27,621 nt of DNA from Planctomycetota bacterium (GTDB taxonomy: Bacteria > Planctomycetota > Planctomycetia > Pirellulales > Pirellulaceae), in the NCBI GenBank assembly GCA_029259935.1, contig JAJDEH010000458.1, forward strand, positions 1 to 27,621, read 5' to 3'. The notes beneath the pieces are model-generated. The model was not told the DNA's origin, did not search any database, and saw only the letters and a program-made list of their open reading frames with translations. The stretch's first letter is position 1, and each line of letters opens with the position of its first letter. Position numbers and translations under genes: made by a program. Positions 8,510 to 17,875 of this stretch are shown here, in pieces.

Positions 8510-11380
8510 ATGCGTCTACCCACCTCGCGTCTCTGTTTCATCCTCGCCCTTGGCTGCTTTTGTCCGTTGATGGCGAATACAGCGCAGTCCGAGCCTCTTC
8601 ACCTGCGCATCGATCGGCTGACGTCCGCCTCTCGGATCGGTCCCGCCAGTCAGGCCGCGTCGGACGCCGAATTCCTCAGACGAGCCTATTTGGATCTGAC
8701 GGGTGTCATTCCCACCGTGGTTCAAGCCCGGACATTCCTCGATGATTCGCGGCCCGTGAAACGGGCACTTTTGGTCGATGAATTGCTGGCGAGCGAGGCG
8801 TATGCCCGTCACATGACGAATGTTTTCGACGTGATGTTCATGGAGCGGCGGGCCGACAAGTACGTCAAGGCAGACCAGTGGCGCCCTTATTTGCTGGAGT
8901 CGTTTCGTCAAAACAAGCCGTTTAGCCAACTGGCGGCGGAGATCCTGGCGGCGGACGCAGCCGACGCGGCGAAAGGAGCGGCCGCCAAGTTTTATCTGGC
9001 TCGCGAATTGGAGCCCAACCTGCTGACCCGTGAAGTGGGTCGCGTTTTCTTTGGAATGGATCTCGAGTGCGCGCAGTGCCACGACCATCCGCTGATCGAC
9101 GACTACCATCAATCTGATTTCTACGGAATCTACGCGTTTTTGCAACGCAGTTATCTGTTTCAGCCCGATAAGAAAAAGCCGGCGGTCATCGCTGAAAAAC
9201 CGGAAGGCGACGCGAATTTCAAGTCGGTCTTCACTGAAGAAGAGGGCAGCACGCGTCCCCGACTTCCCGGCAGTGTGGAAATCGACGAACCCACGTTCGC
9301 CAAAGGGCAAGAATGGCAGGTGCCGCCCAATGCCAAGGACAAGAAGATCCGCCCCATCCCGAAGTTTAGCCGCCGCGCCGAACTTGCCAAATTGGCCACC
9401 AACGGCAGCAATCGCGCGTTCAATCGAAACATCGCCAACCGGCTGTGGGCCCATATGATGGGCCGCGGCGTGGTGCAGGCCGTCGACCTGCATCACTCGG
9501 ACAATCCACCCGCGAATCCCAAGTTGCTCGACCTGCTGGCCGCCGAAATGGTCAGTATGAAATTCGACATCCGAGGTTTTCTGCGCGAACTCGCACTGAC
9601 CGAAGCCTACCAAAAGCCGTTCCAAGTACCGCCGAAAATCGAGGGCCACGTCCCGACGGCAAAGCAGCAGTTGGCGGCGGCCGAAAGCCAATGGAAGCAG
9701 CAGCAAGACGCCATCGAGGCACTGGTCGACAAGGTCGAACAACTTGACTCAGCGGTTGCCATGGCCAAGCGAGTTGAGTCTCCTTTGCGCGCGGAATTGA
9801 AGAAAGCCCACGACGCCCTTCCCGCCGCTCAAAAAGCCGCCAGTGACGCGACCGCAGCGCATGCTCCCCTACAAAAGCAATTCGTGGAAAAAGACGCGGC
9901 GGCCAAAGCCGTGACCGGAGTTGCTCAAAGTACGGCGATAGCCGCTCAAAAACTGCCCGGCGATCAACAAGTGGTTCAGGCGGCGGCCCAACTGCAAACT
10001 CGCGTGCAACAACTCGCGGCGGAAGTTGCAGTGCTGGCCAAAACAGTCGCCGAAAAGAAAACCGCAATGACGGCCGCCAGCCAAAAGGTAACTGAGTTAC
10101 AGTCAACCATCGCTACCGTGACGGCCAAGGCCGACGCGGCCCGTCAGCAAATGAAGAGCCAACAGCAACTGCTCGTCACCGCGCGGACGGAGTCGACCGC
10201 GACGAAAACACTAGCGAACAACTCGCAACAACGCATCGCCGGGATCAAGGCGTTAATTGGCTATGCGGAATCGTCGCGGGCCGTCGCGCCGCAAGCCGCC
10301 GCCATGCAGAAGCTTCAAGCGGAATTGACCGCCGCCCGCGCGGCGCTGCAGGCGGTACAGACACGGCTGGCAAAATCTACCTCCGAACTGGCGGTCGCCC
10401 GTGAGGCCCAGGCCAAAGCCGCACAACTTATGGCCGACGCCGGTAAGAAAGCGGAAACCGCACAGCAGTCCGTGGCGATTATCGAGCAAGCAGCGGCCGC
10501 CGCGGTCGCGGCAGCCCAGAAAATAGCGGGAGACGCACAACTGGCCGACGCCACGCAAAAGCTCAAGGCCCGCCAACAAGAATACGCCGTTCAAATGGTC
10601 GAATTGCAAAAGACCGCCCAACAGCGAACCGTCGAAGTCGATGTAGCGCGGAAACGCATGGCCTCCGCCGAGCAGTCCCTGCAGCAAGCAAAGACGGCCA
10701 TGGAGGCGGCCAATAGCACCATGCAAACGCTCGCGACAAATACCAACAAGGCGTCGAAAGAGATCGAAGCGGCTCGAGAAGGCGTGGATGCCGCTTACGA
10801 CGATCTGTCTGGCCATCTCGCAAGCAACTTTGAAGTCGCGGTTCTTGAGCAACTCACGCCGGAACAGTTGGCGATGAGTACGATGCAGGTAGTCGGATTG
10901 GTGGACCGTTACCGGGCAGCGGCGGAAGCAGAGCTAAATAAGAAAACGCCGCTCAAACCCGAGGAACAAAAAGATCCGAAGAAGTTGGCTGAGCGCGCCA
11001 AACAAATCGAAAACGAGACCTACAAAAAACTGCAAGGAACCATCAAACGTTTCGTGCAGTTGTTCGCCGCCGCCCCTGGGCAACCGCAACACGACTTTTT
11101 TGCGAGCGTCGAGCAAGCACTCTTTTATCGAAACGGCGGCGAGATTCGCGGTTGGCTGGCGCCCAGCGGTGATAATTTGACTCAGCGCATGATCAAGCTC
11201 GAAGATCCCGCCGCCATTGCGGAAGAAGCTTACCTCAGCGTGTTGACCCGACGTCCGACCGGTGAAGAAGCCGCGAGTGTCGCCGGCTATTTGGCTTCCC
11301 GTCCCAAGGAAAAGAACGTCGTCGTGCAAGAAATTGTTTGGGCGCTACTTTCCTCGGCGGAGTTCCGATTTCATCATTAA
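8510..11380 (+). CDS. DUF1549 (PSCyt2) - coiled coil - DUF1553 (PSD1) exported protein
   Basis: This 956-residue protein begins with a signal peptide (about residues 1-27, ending near ANTAQS). Residues about 30-240 are DUF1549, with DAEFLRRAYLDLTGVIPT near the start and a c-type haem-like CAQCH (C187, C190, H191) followed by DHP. DUF1553 begins near residue 285 (NRAFNRNIANRLWAHMMGRG) and is interrupted at about 382-765 by some 380 residues rich in Ala, Gln, Lys and Glu, predicted as long coiled coil. The domain then resumes (HDFFASVEQALFYRNGG...YLSVLTRRPTGEE...AEFRFHH). This family is very abundant in planctomycetes and its biochemical role is not established; haem binding is suggested only by the motif. 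The DUF1501 gene follows 107 bp later and is probably co-transcribed. Confidence 0.92.
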   Translation: MRLPTSRLCFILALGCFCPLMANTAQSEPLHLRIDRLTSASRIGPASQAASDAEFLRRAYLDLTGVIPTVVQARTFLDDSRPVKRALLVDELLASEAYARHMTNVFDVMFMERRADKYVKADQWRPYLLESFRQNKPFSQLAAEILAADAADAAKGAAAKFYLARELEPNLLTREVGRVFFGMDLECAQCHDHPLIDDYHQSDFYGIYAFLQRSYLFQPDKKKPAVIAEKPEGDANFKSVFTEEEGSTRPRLPGSVEIDEPTFAKGQEWQVPPNAKDKKIRPIPKFSRRAELAKLATNGSNRAFNRNIANRLWAHMMGRGVVQAVDLHHSDNPPANPKLLDLLAAEMVSMKFDIRGFLRELALTEAYQKPFQVPPKIEGHVPTAKQQLAAAESQWKQQQDAIEALVDKVEQLDSAVAMAKRVESPLRAELKKAHDALPAAQKAASDATAAHAPLQKQFVEKDAAAKAVTGVAQSTAIAAQKLPGDQQVVQAAAQLQTRVQQLAAEVAVLAKTVAEKKTAMTAASQKVTELQSTIATVTAKADAARQQMKSQQQLLVTARTESTATKTLANNSQQRIAGIKALIGYAESSRAVAPQAAAMQKLQAELTAARAALQAVQTRLAKSTSELAVAREAQAKAAQLMADAGKKAETAQQSVAIIEQAAAAAVAAAQKIAGDAQLADATQKLKARQQEYAVQMVELQKTAQQRTVEVDVARKRMASAEQSLQQAKTAMEAANSTMQTLATNTNKASKEIEAAREGVDAAYDDLSGHLASNFEVAVLEQLTPEQLAMSTMQVVGLVDRYRAAAEAELNKKTPLKPEEQKDPKKLAERAKQIENETYKKLQGTIKRFVQLFAAAPGQPQHDFFASVEQALFYRNGGEIRGWLAPSGDNLTQRMIKLEDPAAIAEEAYLSVLTRRPTGEEAASVAGYLASRPKEKNVVVQEIVWALLSSAEFRFHH

Positions 11381-11419
11381 CAGGTGTTGCGCGGCGATGC
11401 GTGCACATCCGTCATAAAC

Positions 11420-11446
11420 TCAAACAATTCAAACAATTCAAGCAAA
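11420..11446 (+). repeat. Short AT-rich 9-nt tandem repeat
   Basis: TCAAACAAT occurs twice (11420-11428, 11429-11437), followed by the related TCAAGCAAA. It lies in the gap between the DUF1549 and DUF1501 genes and is probably an unstructured leader upstream of the ribosome binding site. Confidence 0.5.
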
Positions 11447-11487
11447 CCAAATCAGAGCGCAAGACGCGTGACCTACGGAGAAATGTC

Positions 11488-12765
11488 ATGAAATGTACCT
11501 ACGCCTGTAATTCACCCGAACACACTGTAGCTCGCCGGAGCTTTCTCGGTGGAATGTTGGGTGGCGCGGGATTCGTGGTGGGCGGATTGGGAGCCATGAC
11601 CAGCCCCGCCGCGCAGCAGGAACTTGCCAAGCAGCAGCGCCGCGTAGTCGTGGTTTACATGTCGGGCGGACTGAGCCAGCTAGAAAGTTGGGACCCCAAA
11701 CCAAAGACCGACACCGGCGGGCCGTTCCGCGCGATCCCGACCGCCGTGCCGGGCATCCACATTTGTGAATTGCTGCCGCTGACCGCCAAGCACATGGACA
11801 AGCTGTCGGTCATCCGCAGCATCAACACCAAGAACAACGATCACGGCAAAGGCCGTTATCAAATGACGTTTGGCCGAAGCCAACGCCCTGGCGTCGCTCT
11901 GCCGCATTTGGGTGCCGTCTGCGCCAAAGCGTTAGAGCCGACGGACAGCCCGCTGCCGGGCCACATTCGTATTCCTGGCGGCGGCCGCAGCAACAACGCC
12001 GCCTACCTAGGGCCACGCTACGCCGCCATCGGCATGAACGGCAAGCCGCCGGCCAACTCGCAGCGAGTCGCCAATCTCACGGACGCCATTGATGCCCAGC
12101 GCAACGACTTTCGCCGTAAAGTGAATGAGAACTTCACCAAGCGCCGCCGCACCGCCGAGACGAACGTCTACACCAGCAGCTTTGAACAGGCTCGAGAGCT
12201 AATGAGCCAACGGGAGATCTTCGATCTTTCCAAAGAGCCGGAAAAGGATCACGACCGTTACGGAAAGTACGATTTTGGCAAACACTGTTTGTTGTCACGG
12301 CGGTTGCTGGAAAACGGCATTACCTTCGTCCAGGTCGAACATTCCAACTACGATACGCACAATGAAAACTTCAATTTTCACTTGGAACAGTTGGGCGAGT
12401 TCGATCGTTCGTTCTCGACATTGATTCAAGACTTGCACGATCGCGGCATGCTGGAAAGCACGCTGGTCGTGGTAATGTCGGAATTTGGGCGCACTCCGCG
12501 AATCAACCACAATTACGGCCGCGACCATTGGGGAAAAGCTTGGTCGGTGTGCCTGGGCGGCGGCCGGATTCAACCGGGCGCGGCCATTGGAAAAACGAAC
12601 GACAATGGCACGGAAGTGATCGAGCGCGAAGTCGACCACGGCCATCTGTTTCACACGTATCTTGCCGCCGTTGGACTCGATCCGACCGACAGCTTCCGCG
12701 CCGGTGGCCGCGAGTTGCCGATGGCCGATCCTTCGCGGGCCGCGGTCGACGAACTGCTTTCCTAA
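11488..12765 (+). CDS. DUF1501 protein, Tat-exported, alkaline-phosphatase-superfamily-like
   Basis: The ATG at 11488 is chosen because GGAG lies 7 bases upstream and because it places a twin-arginine signal (ARRSFLGGMLGGAG) near the N-terminus. The open frame runs further upstream to 11338, but that part overlaps the preceding gene. The 425-residue protein has the DUF1501 features VVVVYMSGGLSQLESWDPK, NDHGKGRYQM, DTHNENF, VVVMSEFGRTPRIN, GRDHWGKAWS and REVDHGHLFHTYLAAVGLDP. Members belong to the alkaline phosphatase / sulfatase-like superfamily and are typically encoded beside DUF1549/DUF1553 proteins in planctomycetes, as here. The substrate is unknown. The WD40 gene begins 10 bp after the stop, so the three genes form an operon. 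Confidence 0.92.
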   Translation: MKCTYACNSPEHTVARRSFLGGMLGGAGFVVGGLGAMTSPAAQQELAKQQRRVVVVYMSGGLSQLESWDPKPKTDTGGPFRAIPTAVPGIHICELLPLTAKHMDKLSVIRSINTKNNDHGKGRYQMTFGRSQRPGVALPHLGAVCAKALEPTDSPLPGHIRIPGGGRSNNAAYLGPRYAAIGMNGKPPANSQRVANLTDAIDAQRNDFRRKVNENFTKRRRTAETNVYTSSFEQARELMSQREIFDLSKEPEKDHDRYGKYDFGKHCLLSRRLLENGITFVQVEHSNYDTHNENFNFHLEQLGEFDRSFSTLIQDLHDRGMLESTLVVVMSEFGRTPRINHNYGRDHWGKAWSVCLGGGRIQPGAAIGKTNDNGTEVIEREVDHGHLFHTYLAAVGLDPTDSFRAGGRELPMADPSRAAVDELLS

Positions 12766-12775
12766 TGGAACCGCC

Positions 12776-13345
12776 ATGGCCGATGTCAAACAAACACACG
12801 TTGCTCACGAGTGGAAATATACCAGTCCGCTGATCACCGGCCGGTTCGATCCGCAAGGCCGCTTCCTGTTCACCAGTGCCGAGGACATGGGCGTGCAGCG
12901 GTGGGCGTTTCCTGGCGGTGAAAAGCAAGCCGACTACGTGGGCCACGATAGCTGGGTGCGGGATATCGCCTTCTTGCCCGACGGCGAGACCATGATCACG
13001 GTCGCCAGCGACGACAAGATGATCTTTTGGTCGACGACCGCCGAAAAGCCGGAACCGCTGAAGACGATCCAGGCCCACAACGGCTGGGTTCGCACGGTCT
13101 CGGTCAGCCCCGACGGCAAGTTGATTGCCACCGCGGGAAACGACAACCTGGTCAAGCTGTGGAACCCGGACGGAAGCTTGGCGCGTGAGATGTTCGGCCA
13201 CGACAGCAACGTCTACAGCACGATGTTCCATCCCGACGGCAAAGTCTTGTTGTCCGGCGACCTCAGCGGCGTGGTACGGCAATGGGACTTGGCCAGCGGC
13301 AACGAGCAGCGGACATTCGACGCCCAAGGAACTGCACACGTATAA
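12776..13345 (+). CDS. WD40 repeat protein, N-terminal part (interrupted by frameshift)
   Basis: From the ATG at 12776 the frame encodes about 189 residues (MADVKQTHVAHEWKYTSP...). They contain at least four WD40 blades, seen as DGETMITVASDDKMIFW, DGKLIATAGNDNLVKLW and DGKVLLSGDLSGVVRQWD. The frame stops at 13345 soon after RTFDA. The expected continuation (KELHTYNGGQKVHYGGVR) is found one base out of phase, so the gene looks broken at the CCC run 13323-13325. It sits 10 bp after the DUF1501 gene. WD40 beta-propellers in this cassette are probably scaffolds or binding partners, but their target is not known. Confidence 0.85.
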   Translation: MADVKQTHVAHEWKYTSPLITGRFDPQGRFLFTSAEDMGVQRWAFPGGEKQADYVGHDSWVRDIAFLPDGETMITVASDDKMIFWSTTAEKPEPLKTIQAHNGWVRTVSVSPDGKLIATAGNDNLVKLWNPDGSLAREMFGHDSNVYSTMFHPDGKVLLSGDLSGVVRQWDLASGNEQRTFDAQGTAHV

Positions 13346-13784
13346 CGGCGGGCAAAAGGTCCACTACGGCGGCGTTCGCAGCATGGCCCTCAGCCCCGAT
13401 GGCAAACACTTTCTATGCTGCGGCTTGCACAAGGCGAGCAATCCGTTGGGAGCGGTCAACGAACCGATCGTGCTGCAATACGAATGGGACAGCCAAAAGA
13501 AAATCCGCACGCATGTGGCCGACGGCGTACGGGGCATCGCCTGGCGTGTGATGTTTCTGTCGAACGATTCGTTCGTGGTCGCCTCGGGCGGCAGCGGCGG
13601 CGGTTTTCTATTGTTCTGGCAAGCCGACAAGGAAAAAGAAGCTCACAAGATCAAAATGAAGAACACGGCCCGCGGCTTGGACCTCCATCCGGACGGACTT
13701 CATCTGGCCACCGTCCATCACGATCGCATCGTGCGTGTCAGCAGCATGTCGCCTAAGCAAGAGCCGAAAGCAAAGAAGGCATAG
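13326..13784 (+). pseudogene. WD40 repeat protein, C-terminal part after a one-base frameshift
   Basis: This frame continues the propeller. It reads KELHTYNGGQKVHYGGVRSM, then LSPDGKHFLCCGLHKASNPL, then GVRGIAW and SGGSGGGFLLFWQADKEK, and ends with NTARGLDLHPDGLHLATVHH and a Lys-rich tail. Together with 12776-13325 it would make one protein of about 335 residues if a single C were removed from 13323-13325. The sequence on both sides is well preserved. That points to a very recent mutation, a sequencing error, or less likely slippage, rather than an old pseudogene. No separate translation start with a good ribosome site is evident. Confidence 0.8.
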
Positions 13785-13854
13785 TCGCCGATCGTTCCGC
13801 GAACATGGCATTTGGTTCGCCAAGCGAGCCACGACATTCAACTCGCCATTGCCA

Positions 13855-14487
13855 ATGAATCTTGCCGAACAGCTTGCCAAGCGGCTAACGCTTCCATTGC
13901 CGGGCTACTCGGCCATGGCGCGTTTCGCGCCGGAATTGAGTTTCGGTCGCCATGCGGGCCCCGCGCCCGGCAACGCCCGGCGGGCATCGGTGATAGCGTT
14001 GCTCTGCCACAGTGAATCCGGGTGGAGGTTACCGTTGACCCTGCGCCCCGCCCATCTGCCCGATCACGCCGGCCAAGTTTGCTTTCCGGGCGGCGGCTCC
14101 GTGCCCGGTGAAGATGATCGGCAAACCGCGCTGCGTGAGCTGGAAGAAGAGCTAGGCGTACCAAGCGGGCAAGTTCGGATGCTGGGTCAAATGACGCAGA
14201 TCTATGTGTTCGCCACGAACTTCTGGGTAACGCCGTTTGTCGGTGTCCTCGATTTCCTACCCAATTTCAAGCCCTGCGAGCACGAAGTTGAAGAGGTCAT
14301 CGGGCTACCCCTCTCCGTCTTGCTCGACGACCGCCATTTCGGCCGGCATCAAATCGTTCGCGGCGGGCTAGCCTTTAATGCCCCGCACCTCGAATTCTCG
14401 GGACATCGCATTTGGGGCGCGACAAGCATGATGTTGGGAGAGTTGATCTCCCTCTTGCGCGAAGTCGCCGCGACCGGCCAACGCTAG
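13855..14487 (+). CDS. Nudix hydrolase, CoA pyrophosphatase-like
   Basis: The ATG at 13855 gives 210 residues; the open frame upstream only overlaps the WD40 gene. The Nudix box is complete (GGSVPGEDDRQTALRELEEE then LGV), matching Gx5Ex7REUxEExGU. It is preceded by HLPDHAGQVCFPGG, which resembles the CoA-pyrophosphatase subgroup (NudL/YeaB-like, RxxxLxxHxGQxxFPGG). Such enzymes cleave CoA or acyl-CoA to phosphopantetheine and 3',5'-ADP. The subgroup call is moderately firm and the Nudix call is firm. It lies 70 bp after the WD40 gene on the same strand and converges with the methyltransferase gene, 46 bp away. Confidence 0.88.
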   Translation: MNLAEQLAKRLTLPLPGYSAMARFAPELSFGRHAGPAPGNARRASVIALLCHSESGWRLPLTLRPAHLPDHAGQVCFPGGGSVPGEDDRQTALRELEEELGVPSGQVRMLGQMTQIYVFATNFWVTPFVGVLDFLPNFKPCEHEVEEVIGLPLSVLLDDRHFGRHQIVRGGLAFNAPHLEFSGHRIWGATSMMLGELISLLREVAATGQR

Positions 14488-14533
14488 TCCGCCCGCAAGT
14501 CTCTTGCCACATCCGCAAGCGTGCGCTGCGAGC

Positions 14534-15244
14534 TTACGAACCAGCCGCTTTCTTCCCCAAAAATAGCAGCTTACCGAATGAAACACGCCGACGTTCGCGC
14601 GTAAAGTAACGATTCAACAGTGATTCGATGACCTGCGGCTGGCTCAGCCATTGCTCGTAAGTCGTTTGCTCGCGTTCGATCATGCATGCCAGAGCGTCGA
14701 GTTTGGGCCAAGCTCGTCGCAGGGTTCTCACTTTGCAAGCCGCGTGCACGACGCGCAAGAACGGCGTTAACCACGGTTCGACAATCATGAAGCGGCCGCC
14801 CGGTTTTAAAACTCGTTGAACTTCCGACAAGACGTCTTCGAGATCGGAAGGAACCGTTGGTAGATGATGGAGTCCGCCTTGGACGACGATTAAGTCCTTG
14901 CTGCCGGACTCGAACTTCAATTCTCGGCAGTCACCCACATACAACTTCGCCGCACCACGGTACCTTTCCAAAAGACTGGGAGACAGATCCACCCCTTCGA
15001 CCTGTGAAAACCCAAGAAGCTCCAGCGCTCGCAGACCATTTCCCCGACCGCAAAACAGGTCCACCACTTGCAAGTCGCTCGGCAGACGATCCACGTCCAT
15101 ACTTCTAAAACGCTTAGTGAACTTGGCGAGCTCTTCCTCCGCCGATTCAAATCGTGCATAGGCCGCCTCCCATTCCGCGTCGCAGCATTCCACGCCATCG
15201 CACCAGAATGTTAGTGCCGATGATTTCGGATCTGCCGTACTCAT
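14534..15244 (-). CDS. Class I SAM-dependent methyltransferase
   Basis: This 236-residue protein has the Rossmann-fold methyltransferase motifs in order. Motif I is VVDLFCGRGNGLRAL (60-74), the acidic end of strand 2 is VEGVDLSPSL (82-91), and motif III is VGDCRELKFESGSKDLIVVQ (103-122) followed by GLHHLP. A post-motif LKPGGRFMIVEPW segment comes next. This layout matches Methyltransf_11/25-type small-molecule methyltransferases. The C-terminal part (WPKLDALACMIEREQTTYEQ) may shape the substrate site, but the substrate is unknown. It is transcribed alone, convergent with the Nudix gene. The start ATG at 15244 has no strong Shine-Dalgarno site. Confidence 0.87.
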   Translation of the reverse strand: MSTADPKSSALTFWCDGVECCDAEWEAAYARFESAEEELAKFTKRFRSMDVDRLPSDLQVVDLFCGRGNGLRALELLGFSQVEGVDLSPSLLERYRGAAKLYVGDCRELKFESGSKDLIVVQGGLHHLPTVPSDLEDVLSEVQRVLKPGGRFMIVEPWLTPFLRVVHAACKVRTLRRAWPKLDALACMIEREQTTYEQWLSQPQVIESLLNRYFTRERRRVSFGKLLFLGKKAAGS

Positions 15245-15561
15245 GGATCTGGTTCAGTGCTGGAGTGGCGCGCCAAGGGGGGAGACATTGTACACAGCGA
15301 ATTCGTCACGCCGCGCTGCCGCGACTTTATGGTCTCCTTTTCAAGCCGAAAAACCCTCGCTTTCGACTTTGCGGTTATCCGCTATCAGCAATCGTGCTCA
15401 CTTAACCGCAATCGTACCAGTAACTAGCGACTTGGTGGTGTAAGTCATCATGCGAGTTGTGCCCGTGGCTGCTCTGCGCCTGTAAATGCACGGTCCATGT
15501 TTGCATAGCCGAACAACTTCAATCGCTTGTCGGCACGTTCCAGGTGTAGGTTCGGCAGTCC
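15245..15561. other. Intergenic region upstream of the methyltransferase gene
   Basis: These 317 bp hold no gene I can support. A weak bulged inverted repeat (GCCGaACAA...TTGTCGGC, about 15509-15535) lies close to the 3' end of the CBS gene. Small open frames here overlap the methyltransferase start and show no recognisable protein. Confidence 0.5.
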
Positions 15562-16557
15562 TTAGCCAAGCGGCGGCGCGTCCGTCCGGTCGACGAGCGC
15601 GCTGAGGTACAGCAGATTATATTCGGCGGGAGGCGCGATCGCCATTAAGTCGTACGTGGCACTCAGTACGTCACGTCGGCTGACTTGCCCATTCAGTTTG
15701 TCTCCCGACACGACGGGCAGCCGGCGATAGGGGGTGTCTAAAAAGATCTCCGCGAGACTCAGGAGATCCGCGTCGGGACTGGTGGAAAGCGCCTTCGTGT
15801 CCATGAATCCCTGGATGAGAAATCCTTCGTCGCCCGGCGATTGTTCCTGGGCACGCGCCTGGACGTCGCCTGCCGTGGCTTCTTCGCTGTCAATGGATTG
15901 CGAAAATTCAGCCAGAGCTTGATCTGGGTCCGCCAGATATTTAGACAAGTGATGCTGTGCGCGAAGCACATCGCGGCGGCTAACCTGCCCGACCAGCCGG
16001 CCCTCGTGCAGCACCGGCAGTCGGCGGTAAGGCGTGTCCAAGAAGATTTGCGCGACGCTCAGCAAATCCAAGTCTTCGCCGATCGTCCGCTGGGGATCGT
16101 CGTCCACGAACGCCGACACGGGCCGGGCGGGCAACTGCTCATAGGCGGCGTCGATCAGCGCGCGCATGCTGCCCTTTTCAGAAAAAATCCCCAAATAATT
16201 TCCCGATTCATCCAAAACGGGGGCACCCGAAATGCGATGCCTGAGTAACAGTCCCACCGCCTCGAATACTTCCATGTTGGGCCGCAGCGTAGTCAGCCGG
16301 GTCGTCATGAATTGCCGGGCCAGCGGTTGCCGGAGACTCTGTTTCTGGCGGCTGGCCAGCGTGGCCGTCGCCTTCAACACGCGCATGCAACACTTTTCGG
16401 AAAACACGCCCACATAGCGGCCTTCCGCATCAACGACCGGCGCTCCCGAAATCTTTTGCCGCAACAACCGCGCGATCCCGTTGAGCACATGTTGTCGTGG
16501 GCTCAACGTAGTGACCTTGGTGACCATGATATTCCGGGCAAGCTTGGAAGGGTTCAT
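15562..16557 (-). CDS. Quadruple CBS-domain protein
   Basis: The ATG at 16557 is chosen over one 17 codons upstream because GGAG sits 6 bases before it (GGAGttggccATG). The 331-residue protein is almost wholly four CBS domains, at about 8-64, 81-139, 145-205 and 248-305. The first two share KISGAPVVD / RISGAPVLD and VFSEK / IFSEK. The last two share the identical LDTPYRRLPV and QVSRRDVL. This suggests two Bateman modules, each arising by internal duplication. CBS pairs bind adenine nucleotides (AMP, ATP, SAM) and act as energy sensors, often regulating a partner protein in trans. No catalytic domain is present, so the partner is unknown. Confidence 0.9.
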   Translation of the reverse strand: MNPSKLARNIMVTKVTTLSPRQHVLNGIARLLRQKISGAPVVDAEGRYVGVFSEKCCMRVLKATATLASRQKQSLRQPLARQFMTTRLTTLRPNMEVFEAVGLLLRHRISGAPVLDESGNYLGIFSEKGSMRALIDAAYEQLPARPVSAFVDDDPQRTIGEDLDLLSVAQIFLDTPYRRLPVLHEGRLVGQVSRRDVLRAQHHLSKYLADPDQALAEFSQSIDSEEATAGDVQARAQEQSPGDEGFLIQGFMDTKALSTSPDADLLSLAEIFLDTPYRRLPVVSGDKLNGQVSRRDVLSATYDLMAIAPPAEYNLLYLSALVDRTDAPPLG

Positions 16558-16567
16558 GGCCAACTCC
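16551..16567 (-). promoter_or_regulatory. Strong Shine-Dalgarno site deciding the CBS gene start
   Basis: On the minus strand GGAG is followed by six bases (ttggcc) and ATG at 16557. This favours that start over the ATG at 16608, which would add an N-terminal stretch not needed for the first CBS domain. Confidence 0.6.
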
Positions 16568-16913
16568 AGTTGGGGGAAGCATGCGAGAGGGACGACAGTG
16601 AGTCTCAAAAGTTGTGCGGTGAAGCCGCGCTGCGATCAGATTGAGAAATTCTAATGTAGACAATGTTGCCTCGGCAAGCGAACAAAATCAGACAAAAGAC
16701 CTAGGGCCAATCACGATGAGGCACCGCGTCTGCTTGTGAAAAATTTCTCAAGCGACTTGTCGACGGAGCCGCCAACTCAAAACTCCTTGGTTCCAAAGGT
16801 CTTGCGGAGTTGGCGGGATTGAGGCGCGCTACCGTGATGCCACCAAACGGTATTCACGTCCCCCCGAGAAGTTGATTTCGCCGAAAACTTGATGTCGCCG
16901 AATTCGCGCCAGC
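16558..16913. other. Intergenic region between sucD and the CBS gene
   Basis: These 356 bp contain no supported gene. They should carry the CBS-gene promoter and the 3' end of the sucCD transcript. The one clear structure is the large hairpin at 16769-16816. Confidence 0.55.
16769..16816 (-). terminator. Large hairpin downstream of sucD, possible transcript end
   Basis: CCGCCAACTC (16769-16778) pairs perfectly with GAGTTGGCGG (16807-16816). The 28-base loop itself holds CCTTGG-TT-CCAAAGG, which can form an inner stem. It lies about 100 bp after the sucD stop on the minus strand. There is no T-run immediately after the stem, so it is not a classical intrinsic terminator; it may instead stabilise mRNA or be a dispersed palindrome. 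Confidence 0.4.
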
Positions 16914-17792
<879 letters not shown>

Positions 17793-17875
17793 TTTGTTTT
17801 CCTTGTCGGCCGTCTAAAACTGCCGAATATTCTCTTGCGAAGGCGCTACGCGCGGTTCGGAAGTCCATTGATTCA

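Noticed and set aside
11338..11487. Extended N-terminus for the DUF1501 protein
   Set aside because: It overlaps the preceding gene and would place 50 residues before the twin-arginine signal; the ATG at 11488 has a good ribosome site.
12503..13339. 278-residue minus-strand open frame opposite the DUF1501 and WD40 genes
   Set aside because: It is antisense to two well-supported genes and is a shadow of their codon bias.
15154..15443. Small plus-strand open frames overlapping the methyltransferase start
   Set aside because: The composition is Pro/Arg/Ser-rich, as expected of an out-of-frame shadow, and no family signal is seen.
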